From: Plantibacter flavus
Lineage (GTDB): Bacteria; Actinomycetota; Actinomycetes; Actinomycetales; Microbacteriaceae
Direction: 5' to 3'
DNA length: 64,000 nucleotides
Assembly (NCBI RefSeq): GCF_002024505.1
Contig: NZ_CP019402.1
Coordinates: 3,472,001-3,536,000 of the forward strand
The position numbers and the translations under genes were made by a program. This document shows, one piece after another, positions 55,443 through 62,797 of the stretch. Below the pieces are notes generated by a model, which was not told the origin of the DNA, made no database searches, and saw only the letters and a list, made by a program, of their open reading frames with translations. Positions within the stretch are counted from its first letter, which is position 1; each line of letters starts with the position of its first letter.

Positions 55443-56930
55443 CTACTTCGGCTTGTCGAGATCCGCGTAGGGCTTGAGCGCCTCCAGGTAGTCGGCGCGG
55501 TCCGCCTCCTTCAGGAGCGCGTAGGAGTCGAGGTGCAGCTCGATGCCCTCCGCCGCCATGTCGGAATAGTCGACGTCGAACTCGCGGTCCTTCGCGACCG
55601 TGCCGGCCGAGTCGAGCGTGAGATCGACGATGCTCGTCCGGAAGTCGCCGGCCCCCGTGATGGCGTTGTAGGTGTGCAGATCCCACAGCGCCTGGGTGTC
55701 GAGGGTCTCGCCACCGTACCGTTCGGTGAGCTCGCCCGGCTCACGCCAGGAGGACGGCGCGTTCTGCATGTCGAGGTTCGCGATGCCGTAGCGGAGCAGG
55801 ACCTGTCGGATGAGCTCGACCACCCGCGACTTCTCCTCGAAGGTGCGCACGGTCGTCGTCGTCTGCCACACCGGCGCCGTGTACTCGAAGAGCATGGAGT
55901 CCCCGCCGTACCCGTTCTGATCGACTTCCGTCTCGGCGGGCTGTCGCTCCACCCAGTCGAATCCGAACTCCGCGGTCAACGCCGTCCGGATCTCCGCGAG
56001 CATCTCGTCGGACGTCCCGACGAAGTCCTCGTAGCTCGGCCCGTCGAGGGTCTCCCTCGCGTCGACGTAGGCGGACCCAGGGTAGGTGTCCCAGATCGGG
56101 TCGTGCTCCTCGTCGCCGCTGCCGCCGGCGGAGGAGCCGTCCCCCGCCCGGTCCGTGGAGAGACCTCCGACCGCCATCGCCGTGGCCGGATTGACGACGA
56201 GGAGGAGCACCAGCGCCAGCACGCCCCAGCGGCGCCGCACCTTCCGGCGGATGACGATGACACTCCCGACGAGCAGCACGATCTGCACGACGACGACGAG
56301 GGCGAACGCCACGAGGATGGCCCAGGCCCCCTCGCCGGGCCGGTAGCTGACGGCCAGCAGGACGGTGAAGAGCGTCACCGCCACCACCGCGCCGAGCAGG
56401 GCGAGCGGGGAAAAGGAGGCGACGACACCCCGACTCCGCGCGCCGGGTTCGTCCAGACCCGTCGGGGATGCACCGGCGGCAGGCGGGCGCGCCGCCGGAG
56501 TCCGCTCGCCGTCGTCGGCGGGGATCGCCGCGACCTCCGGTTGCGAGGTGGCCGCGCGTTCCGCCGCCTTCCGTCGCCGACGCGACGACGGCTTCCGCGA
56601 TGCGGGCTCCCGCGGTGTCCGTCGTCCTCGGGACCCCGGACGCCGGAACCTGGCGGTCTCCGCCTCCAGCTCCTCGGGCGTGCGCTCCGGGGCGGCTGGC
56701 ACTCGCGCGGTCGAGGACGCGGCCACCGGCGGCGCCCCGGGGATCGGCGGGGCGTTCGGATCGCGCGGCTCGTCCGAGGATCCGCCGGGCGCTTCCTCGA
56801 TCACCGGGGGCACCTCGGCCTCGGGACTCCGCTCGAAGATCGGCTCGGGCACCGAGAAGGCGGCGGGTTCGTCCGCGGGCACGCTTCGCCGATCGCCGGG
56901 CATCGGCTTGCGTCGGGAGAACAGCGGCAC
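55443..56930 (-). CDS. Hypothetical three-helix membrane protein with external domain
   Basis: The 495-residue protein is not recognised. Residues 1-170 are a disordered Pro/Ala/Arg-rich region with a basic SSRRRRKAAERAA patch. Three helices follow (LLGAVVAVTLFTVLLAVSY, ILVAFALVVVVQIVLLVG, WGVLALVLLLVVNPATAMAV). The last 230 residues form a Cys-free domain with YPGSAYVDARETLDGPSYED, FGFDWVERQPAE and QTTTTVRTFEEKSRVVELI, probably outside the cell. GTG 56930 is the likely start. It is divergent from menC and lies upstream of menB on the same strand, 16 bp away, but nothing ties it to menaquinone. Confidence 0.72.
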   Translation of the reverse strand: MPLFSRRKPMPGDRRSVPADEPAAFSVPEPIFERSPEAEVPPVIEEAPGGSSDEPRDPNAPPIPGAPPVAASSTARVPAAPERTPEELEAETARFRRPGSRGRRTPREPASRKPSSRRRRKAAERAATSQPEVAAIPADDGERTPAARPPAAGASPTGLDEPGARSRGVVASFSPLALLGAVVAVTLFTVLLAVSYRPGEGAWAILVAFALVVVVQIVLLVGSVIVIRRKVRRRWGVLALVLLLVVNPATAMAVGGLSTDRAGDGSSAGGSGDEEHDPIWDTYPGSAYVDARETLDGPSYEDFVGTSDEMLAEIRTALTAEFGFDWVERQPAETEVDQNGYGGDSMLFEYTAPVWQTTTTVRTFEEKSRVVELIRQVLLRYGIANLDMQNAPSSWREPGELTERYGGETLDTQALWDLHTYNAITGAGDFRTSIVDLTLDSAGTVAKDREFDVDYSDMAAEGIELHLDSYALLKEADRADYLEALKPYADLDKPK

Positions 56931-56992
56931 GGGATCGATTGTGTCACGGGCGTCCCGCGACGGCTTCCGACCTCCGGGTGCAGGATGGGGAC

Positions 56993-57970
56993 ATGCAAGC
57001 GAACCTCGACGACGTCCTCGCCACCGCCCGCGTGGTCTCCATCCCCCTCCGCGTCCGGTTCCGGGGCATCGACACCCGCGAGGCCGTCCTCTTCCGCGGG
57101 CCCGCCGGGTGGACGGAGTTCTCCCCCTTCGTCGAGTACGACGACCAGGAGTCGGCCGCGTGGCTCCGGGCCGCCATCGACTTCGGCTGGTCGGACCTCC
57201 CACCCCTTTACCGGGATCGCATCCTCGTGAACGCGACGGTTCCAGCCGTGGACGCGGCGGACGTCCCGTCGATCCTCTCGCGCTTCCCGGGCTGCCGCAC
57301 TGCGAAGGTGAAGGTCGCCGAGCGCGGGCAGGTGCTCGCCGACGACGTCGCGCGAGTCGCCGCCGTCCGGCGGGCCATCGGACCCGAGGGTCGACTCCGT
57401 GTGGACGCCAACACCAACTGGAACGTCGACGAGGCCGAACACGCCATCCGCGCCCTCGAACCCTTCGACCTCGAGTACGTCGAGCAGCCCTGCGCGACCG
57501 TCGCGGAACTCGCCGAGATCCGCGAACGGGTCTCCTCCTTGGACGTCGCCATCGCGGCGGACGAGAGCGTCCGCAAAGCCGAGGACCCCCTGGCCGTGGC
57601 TCGCGCCGGCGCCGCCGACCTGCTCGTCGTCAAGGCGCAGCCCCTCGGCGGCGTGCACGCCGCGCTCCGCATCGCGGGCGAGGCCGGCCTGCCGATCGTC
57701 GTCTCGAGCGCGCTGGACACCTCCGTCGGCATCTCCATGGGTGCCCACCTCGCGGCGGCCCTGCCGGAACTCGACTACGACTGCGGGCTCGCCACCACCG
57801 CGCTCCTCGGCGGCGACGTGACGACCGCCCCGCTCGATCCCGTGGACGGCGGCATCGCCGTCCGGCGCGTCGAGGTGGACGCCGATCTCCTCGAGCGTTT
57901 CACGGCGTCACCGGAGCGCACGGCGTGGTGGCTCGACCGACTCCGCCGCACCCACGCGTTGCTCGGCTAG
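56993..57970 (+). CDS. menC: o-Succinylbenzoate synthase
   Basis: The 325-residue enolase-superfamily enzyme dehydrates SHCHC to o-succinylbenzoate. The KVKVAERG Lys pair, RVDANTNW (first metal Asp), YVEQPC (Glu), AADESVR (Asp-Glu) and LLVVKAQPLGG (second catalytic Lys) are all in place. The short N-terminal capping domain is typical of actinobacterial MenC. ATG 56993 lies six bases after CAGGAT, with AGGATGGGG also nearby. A copy of the dispersed repeat begins right after its stop codon. It is the only men gene besides menF on the plus strand. Confidence 0.94.
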   Translation: MQANLDDVLATARVVSIPLRVRFRGIDTREAVLFRGPAGWTEFSPFVEYDDQESAAWLRAAIDFGWSDLPPLYRDRILVNATVPAVDAADVPSILSRFPGCRTAKVKVAERGQVLADDVARVAAVRRAIGPEGRLRVDANTNWNVDEAEHAIRALEPFDLEYVEQPCATVAELAEIRERVSSLDVAIAADESVRKAEDPLAVARAGAADLLVVKAQPLGGVHAALRIAGEAGLPIVVSSALDTSVGISMGAHLAAALPELDYDCGLATTALLGGDVTTAPLDPVDGGIAVRRVEVDADLLERFTASPERTAWWLDRLRRTHALLG

Positions 57971-58013
57971 CCCTTCGACAGGCTCAGGGACCGGAAAGAG
58001 GCTCAGGGACCGG
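57971..58013 (+). repeat. Dispersed repeat, copy F (full plus half copy)
   Basis: A full copy CCCTTCGACAGGCTCAGGGA followed by CCGG starts at the base after the menC stop; a half copy AGGCTCAGGGACCGG follows at about 57998-58013. It separates convergent menC and ccsB. Confidence 0.8.
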
Positions 58014-58025
58014 TGCGTCGGAGAC

Positions 58026-59081
58026 CTACAGGCCGCTGTAGGCGTGCAGACCCTTGAAGAACACGTTCACGACGACGAAGTTGAACATCACGGCGCTGAA
58101 GCCGATGATCGCGAGCGTGGCCGCCCGTGATCCGCGCCAGCCGCGCGTCGCCCTGGCGTGGATGTACCCGGCGAAGATCACCCAGATGATGAAGGTCCAC
58201 ACCTCTTTGGTGTCCCAGCCCCAGTACCGACCCCACGCGCGCTCCGCCCAGATGGCACCGGCCATGAGCGTGAACGTCCAGAAGATGAAGCCGATGATGT
58301 TGACGCGGTAGGCGAGGTTCTCGAGACGCTCCGCGCTCGGGAGGGTGAGCAGGAAGCGGAGACGCCCGGAGCCCTGGGTGGGCTGCACGAGCCCGAGCCG
58401 ACGCTCACGACGCCCCTGCAGGAGCTGCACGACGCTCAACGCGAAGCCGATGGCGAAGAACGCCGTACCGAGGCTCGCGACGAACACGTGGATGACGAGC
58501 CACGCCGACTGCAGCGCCGGCGGCAGCGGCACGACCTCGACGTAGAAGTTCGCGGTCGCAAGGCCGAGGAGCACGGTCACGAGGCCGATCACGAAGCTGC
58601 CGAGGAACCGGAGGTCCACGCGCGCGATGACCACGAGGAACACCGCGACGATGAGCAGCGTGCCCGTCATCGCGAACTCGTACATGTTCGCCCATGGGAC
58701 ACGACCGGCGGCGATACCGCGCGTCACGTCCGCGACGAGGTGGAGCAGGAAGGCGATGACCGTGAGCGAGACCCCGACCCGCAGGCTCGGCGACTTGCGC
58801 GACGCCTGCTGCTCGGGCTCGTCCGCGGGACGGCGGTTCTTGCGCGGGACACCGTCGCTCGTGACGATCGGTGCGGCCGTCCGCGACGCCGCGGAGGCGA
58901 GTGCGCCGACGCGTTCCTCGGCGGCCGCCGACCGTTCCAGCTCGGCCCGCTCGGTCGCGTCGATCGCCGCGGTGACCTCGGCGCTGCGGCGCGCGAGGTC
59001 GAACGTGAAGGCGATGAACGCCAGCGCGTAGACGGCGACGGCCGACCAGAGGCAGAGGTTCGAGATTTCGACGAGGGTCAC
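58026..59081 (-). CDS. ccsB: Cytochrome c biogenesis protein CcsB (CcsA/ResC family)
   Basis: The 351-residue membrane protein is the haem-handling half of the system II cytochrome c synthase. The haem-binding WWD-type motif is present as AWGRYWGWDTKEVWTFIIW near the C terminus, followed by HARATRGWRG and the last helix. About eight helices are seen, with a charged Glu/Ala-rich loop after the first. With ResB it exports haem and attaches it to apocytochrome c outside the membrane. GTG 59081 overlaps the resB stop by four bases. It is the last gene of the operon. Confidence 0.94.
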   Translation of the reverse strand: MTLVEISNLCLWSAVAVYALAFIAFTFDLARRSAEVTAAIDATERAELERSAAAEERVGALASAASRTAAPIVTSDGVPRKNRRPADEPEQQASRKSPSLRVGVSLTVIAFLLHLVADVTRGIAAGRVPWANMYEFAMTGTLLIVAVFLVVIARVDLRFLGSFVIGLVTVLLGLATANFYVEVVPLPPALQSAWLVIHVFVASLGTAFFAIGFALSVVQLLQGRRERRLGLVQPTQGSGRLRFLLTLPSAERLENLAYRVNIIGFIFWTFTLMAGAIWAERAWGRYWGWDTKEVWTFIIWVIFAGYIHARATRGWRGSRAATLAIIGFSAVMFNFVVVNVFFKGLHAYSGL

Positions 59082-60742
59082 GGGGTGATTCTACCTTCGG
59101 GTTCGGACGGGACAGGCGTTGGACTGTGCGCTTCGGCGATCGCCGCGACGGCCGCTTCGAGGCCGGGGTCCTCGCCGCGGGCGAGCCCGGCGTATTCGAG
59201 GGAGACGGTGCCGTCGCTCCCGGTCACGGCCTTCACCCAGACGCGGCGTCTGGCGACGAAGAGCGAGGTGATGAGGCCGGACAGGGCGAGGATGGCGAAC
59301 GCGAGCACCCACAGCTGGGTCGGGTCGTGGTGCACGTCGAACGAGGCGAACCGCTTGACGGAGCCGGCGTAGTTCTCGGTCGACGGGTTGGCGGCGACGT
59401 TGTCGAAGGACACCGTGCCGAGGCCGTTGGGGAGGTCCGTGATCTGGCCAGGCGTGAGTTCGATCGACTCGACGCCGGTGTCGCCGCCCGTGAGCTGCTT
59501 CATGTCGTCGACGTCGAGCGCGTAGACCGACTTCGGAGCACCGGCGTTGATGCCGAGGTCGCCGGAGTAGACGTTGAGCGTCAGCACCGGGTAGGCGAGG
59601 TCGGGGTAGGACGAGAAGAACGGCGGCTTGGACGCGGCCTGGGTCGGATAGAAGAACCCGATCATGCCGAGCTGCTCAGCCAGACCGTCCGGGACCTTGA
59701 CGATGCCGAGCGAGGTGAGCTGGGCGTCCTGCGGCAGGAACGGGATGGAGTCGCTGAACACGACCTTGCCCTCGGGATCACGGACGGTGATCGTCGGCGC
59801 GTAGCCGTTGCCGAGCAGGTAGACGTCGGTGCCCTCGAACCGCAGCGGATCGTTGACCTTGATCGTCGCGTCCTGCGGCTTCCCGCCGGGCGAGGTCGTC
59901 GTGACCTTCGCGCGGTAGTCGATCGCCTGACCGTACGCGTCGAGGTTCTCGGTCTCGTACGTGACGCCGAACTCGTCGAGCGTCAACTTGTAGGGGGCGA
60001 GCTCCGACTCGTTGAAGAAGCGGCCGGGGTTGAAGGAGTCGTAGTCGAGCAGGGTGTTGACGAAGGTCTGTCCCTCGACGAGCACGCGCTGACCGGAGAA
60101 GCCGAAGCCGCCGCCGAAACCGACCGTCACGAGGATGCCGACGAGGGCCGAGTGGAAGACCAGGTTGCCGGTCTCGCGGAGGAAGCCGCGCTCGGCGGAC
60201 ACCGATGCGGACCCCTCGGCGTCGTAACGCTCGACGCGGTAGCCCTGGCGCTTCAACTGCTTCGTCGCGTCGTCGATGAGCTCGGTGGCGGTCGCGCCGC
60301 TGTCGTCGCTGCGACGCTCGAACGCGGAGAGCCGAGACAGGCGCGCGGGCGTCCGCGGCGGGCGGGAGCGCAGGGCGAGCCAGTGGTGCTTCGTCCGCGG
60401 GATCACACAGCCGATGAGCGAGATGAACAGCAGCAGGTAGATCGCGGAGAACCAGGCCGAACTGTAGACGTCGAACGCCTGCACCTTGTCGAGGATGGGC
60501 GCGAGGTCCGGGTTGTCGGTGAAGTACTGGGTGACGCCGTTCGGGTCGCTCGACCGTTGCGGGACGAGCGATCCGGGCACCGCGGCGATGGCGAGCAGCA
60601 GCAGCAGGAAGAGCGCCGTGCGCATGCTCGTGAGCTGACGCCAGAAGAAGCGGAGCCAACCGACGAACCCGAGCTTCGGCTGGTTGATGCCGTCGGCCGG
60701 AGCCGGTGCGGCGGAGTCGATGTGATCAGAGGGGCGTGACAA
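59078..60742 (-). CDS. resB: Cytochrome c biogenesis protein ResB
   Basis: The 554-residue protein pairs with CcsB in system II. The ResB layout is clear: GFVGWLRFFWRQLTSMRTALFLLLLLAIA-like first helix, GSLVPQR, the SAWFSAIYLLLFISLIGCVIPR second helix, a third helix near NLVFHSALVGILVTVGFG, a long external domain and a last helix ILALSGLITSLFVARRRVWV. TTG 60742 is used; it overlaps the ccdA end by 17 bases and has GAGCGG upstream. No later in-frame start precedes the conserved first helix. Confidence 0.93.
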   Translation of the reverse strand: MSRPSDHIDSAAPAPADGINQPKLGFVGWLRFFWRQLTSMRTALFLLLLLAIAAVPGSLVPQRSSDPNGVTQYFTDNPDLAPILDKVQAFDVYSSAWFSAIYLLLFISLIGCVIPRTKHHWLALRSRPPRTPARLSRLSAFERRSDDSGATATELIDDATKQLKRQGYRVERYDAEGSASVSAERGFLRETGNLVFHSALVGILVTVGFGGGFGFSGQRVLVEGQTFVNTLLDYDSFNPGRFFNESELAPYKLTLDEFGVTYETENLDAYGQAIDYRAKVTTTSPGGKPQDATIKVNDPLRFEGTDVYLLGNGYAPTITVRDPEGKVVFSDSIPFLPQDAQLTSLGIVKVPDGLAEQLGMIGFFYPTQAASKPPFFSSYPDLAYPVLTLNVYSGDLGINAGAPKSVYALDVDDMKQLTGGDTGVESIELTPGQITDLPNGLGTVSFDNVAANPSTENYAGSVKRFASFDVHHDPTQLWVLAFAILALSGLITSLFVARRRVWVKAVTGSDGTVSLEYAGLARGEDPGLEAAVAAIAEAHSPTPVPSEPEGRITP

Positions 60743-61472
60743 GGCCGCTCATCACCCCCTGCAACGAGTACATCCAAGCGGACCAGAGACCAGACACCAT
60801 CAACACACCGATCACGATGAGGAGCACGCCGCCGATGATGTTGATCGTGCGGATGTGCCGTTTGAGGAACGCCAACGACCCCGTGACCCAACCGAGTCCG
60901 AGTGCGACGAGCAGGAAGGGGATACCGAGACCGAGGCAGTAGAACAGCCCGAGGAGCGCTCCGCGCCACGCGGAGCCGCCCGAGAGGGAGAGCGCGCTGA
61001 TCGCGGTGAGCGTCGGGCCGAGGCAGGGCGTCCAGCCGATGGCGAAGACGAAGCCGAGCAGCGGCGCGCCGGCGAGGCCCGTGGCGGGTGCCCAGCTGGT
61101 GCGCACCGTGCGCTGCAGCCGGGAGAACTGGCCGATGAAGATGAGCCCCATGAGGATGACGACCGCACCGAGGACGCGGGTGATGACGCCCTCCCACTCG
61201 ACGAACCAGGCGCCGATCGTCCCGACGAACGCCGCGATCGCCACGAACACGACGGTGAAGCCGAGGATGAAGAGACTGACGCCGAGCAACACGCGCCGGC
61301 GACCCGCACCGGAGCGCCCTTCCTCGACCGTCGTCATGCCGCCGACGTATCCGAGGTAGCCGGGGACGAGCGGCAGGACGCACGGCGAGAGGAAGGACAG
61401 CAGACCGGCCGCGATGGCGATCGGGATCGCCACGAGGAGCTGGCCGCCGTAGACGAGCTCGCCGGGGGTCAC
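60726..61472 (-). CDS. ccdA: Thiol-disulfide transport protein CcdA
   Basis: The 248-residue, six-helix membrane protein passes reducing power from cytoplasmic thioredoxin to the outside, keeping apocytochrome c haem-binding Cys reduced. The two redox Cys are in LSFLSPCVLPLVPGYLGYVGG and AIGWTPCLGPTLTAISAL. GTG 61472 overlaps the resA stop by four bases (GTGA). Its extracellular partner is the ResA-like protein encoded upstream. Confidence 0.95.
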   Translation of the reverse strand: MTPGELVYGGQLLVAIPIAIAAGLLSFLSPCVLPLVPGYLGYVGGMTTVEEGRSGAGRRRVLLGVSLFILGFTVVFVAIAAFVGTIGAWFVEWEGVITRVLGAVVILMGLIFIGQFSRLQRTVRTSWAPATGLAGAPLLGFVFAIGWTPCLGPTLTAISALSLSGGSAWRGALLGLFYCLGLGIPFLLVALGLGWVTGSLAFLKRHIRTINIIGGVLLIVIGVLMVSGLWSAWMYSLQGVMSGLVTPL

Positions 61473-62077
61473 TCTGGGGCGCTCTCGGCGATCGTGTCGC
61501 GGATGAGGGTGTCGAGGATGGTGCGGTCCTGCAGCTGCCCGAGGATGCGTGCGGCGACCCGACCTTGGGCGTCGAGGACGATGGTGGTCGGCACCGCGTT
61601 CGGCGGGACGCTGCCCGTGAAGGCGAGCTTCGCCTCCCCGCTGTCGACGTCGAGGATGGAGGGGTAGGTGATGCCGAAGGTGCCGTTGAACGCCTTCGCG
61701 GTGTCGGCGGTGTCGCGGACGTTGACCCCGATGAAGGTGGCGCCCTGGTCGGTGTACGCCTCGTTGAGCGCCTGCAGATCCTTCGCCTCCGCGCGGCAGG
61801 GTGCGCAGGCGGCGTACCAGAAGTTCACGACCATGACCTGGCCCGCGTGGTCCGCGGAGGAGATCTGCTCGCCGTCCTCGCCGACGCCCGAGAAGCTGAT
61901 CGACTCGCCACGGTCGTCGAGCGCGACCTCGGTCACGCTGCCGTCGCCCGCGACGTACCCCTTGCTGCTGCCCTCGCGATACTGCTCGGCGAGCGGGTCG
62001 CTCCCGCACGCCGTGAGCAGGAGTGCCCCGACCGCCAACACGGCGGCGACGGCCAACGTCCTCGATCGGCGGGCCAT
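61469..62077 (-). CDS. resA: ResA/TlpA-like thiol-disulfide oxidoreductase lipoprotein
   Basis: The 202-residue protein has a lipoprotein signal (VLAVGALLLTACGSD, lipobox Cys near residue 24) and a thioredoxin-fold domain with the active site FWYAACAPCRAEA (CAPC) and the cis-Pro region NAVPTTIVLDAQG. It should take electrons from CcdA and reduce the CxxCH motif of apocytochromes c. ATG 62077 overlaps the phosphatase stop by one base (TGATG). All six genes from 62748 to 58026 overlap, so they form one operon. Confidence 0.94.
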   Translation of the reverse strand: MARRSRTLAVAAVLAVGALLLTACGSDPLAEQYREGSSKGYVAGDGSVTEVALDDRGESISFSGVGEDGEQISSADHAGQVMVVNFWYAACAPCRAEAKDLQALNEAYTDQGATFIGVNVRDTADTAKAFNGTFGITYPSILDVDSGEAKLAFTGSVPPNAVPTTIVLDAQGRVAARILGQLQDRTILDTLIRDTIAESAPE

Positions 62078-62748
62078 CAGACGGCCCCGACATCTGTCGC
62101 GCCGGACGACAGACGGGCGGCCGGATCGACGTAGCCGACCTCGACGAAGCCCTGCTCGGTCCGCTCGAAGCTGGTGATGCTCGACAGGGCGCACCGTCGC
62201 TTCCGCGGGTCGTGACGATAGGGCGCCCCGACCACAGAGCTGTGCAGCATCCAGATGGGCAGCTGGTGGCTGACGATGACCACGTCTCCCGACGGCGTCG
62301 CGCGCCAGGCGTCCTCGACGGCCGCGGTCATGCGGTTGACGATCGACGCGTACGGCTCACCCCAGCTCGGACGGGACGGGTTGCGGAGCTTGGGCCAGTT
62401 GAGCGGGTTCTTCAGGGCGCGGCTCATGCGCTTGCCCTCGAACTCGTTGAACGGTTCGATCACGCGCGGCTCGGAGACGACGGCGAGCCCGAACGCGGCG
62501 GCGACCGGCGCGGCGGACTCCTGCGTGCGCTGCAAGGGGGACGCGTAGAGCGCACCCACCGTGCGGTCGCGGCTCACGAGGTCGTCTGCGGCCGCCTGCG
62601 CCATGCGCTCACCGAGCTCGGACAGTCGGAATGCGGGGAGTCGACCGTAGAGCACACGAGAAGGATTGTGCACCTCGCCGTGACGCACGAGATGGATCTG
62701 GTCGGCTACCACCCTCCAAGTGTACGTTTCCCCAAGCTGCGGATTCAC
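62077..62748 (-). CDS. Histidine phosphatase superfamily protein, first gene of the ccs operon
   Basis: The 223-residue protein has the VRHGEVHNP phosphohistidine motif near residue 21, SPLQRTQESAAPVAAAFG, FNEFEGKRM and the second His in VVIVSHQLPIWML. It resembles actinobacterial phosphoglycerate mutase-like proteins that sit beside cytochrome c biogenesis genes; the substrate is unknown. GTG 62748 is preferred because GGAGG lies five bases upstream; GTG 62775 would add nine residues without a site, and GTG 62712 has GGAGG too close. It is divergent from aspS. Confidence 0.88.
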   Translation of the reverse strand: MNPQLGETYTWRVVADQIHLVRHGEVHNPSRVLYGRLPAFRLSELGERMAQAAADDLVSRDRTVGALYASPLQRTQESAAPVAAAFGLAVVSEPRVIEPFNEFEGKRMSRALKNPLNWPKLRNPSRPSWGEPYASIVNRMTAAVEDAWRATPSGDVVIVSHQLPIWMLHSSVVGAPYRHDPRKRRCALSSITSFERTEQGFVEVGYVDPAARLSSGATDVGAV

Positions 62749-62785
62749 CGTGACCTCCGTCCAGGTCCGAGCCACGAGCGACGGC

Positions 62786-62791
62786 TAAGCT
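62786..62791 (+). promoter_or_regulatory. -10 hexamer TAAGCT, leaderless aspS promoter
   Basis: TAAGCT ends exactly six bases before GTG 62798, in the 49-bp gap to the divergent phosphatase gene. Confidence 0.5.
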
Positions 62792-62797
62792 GTCGGG

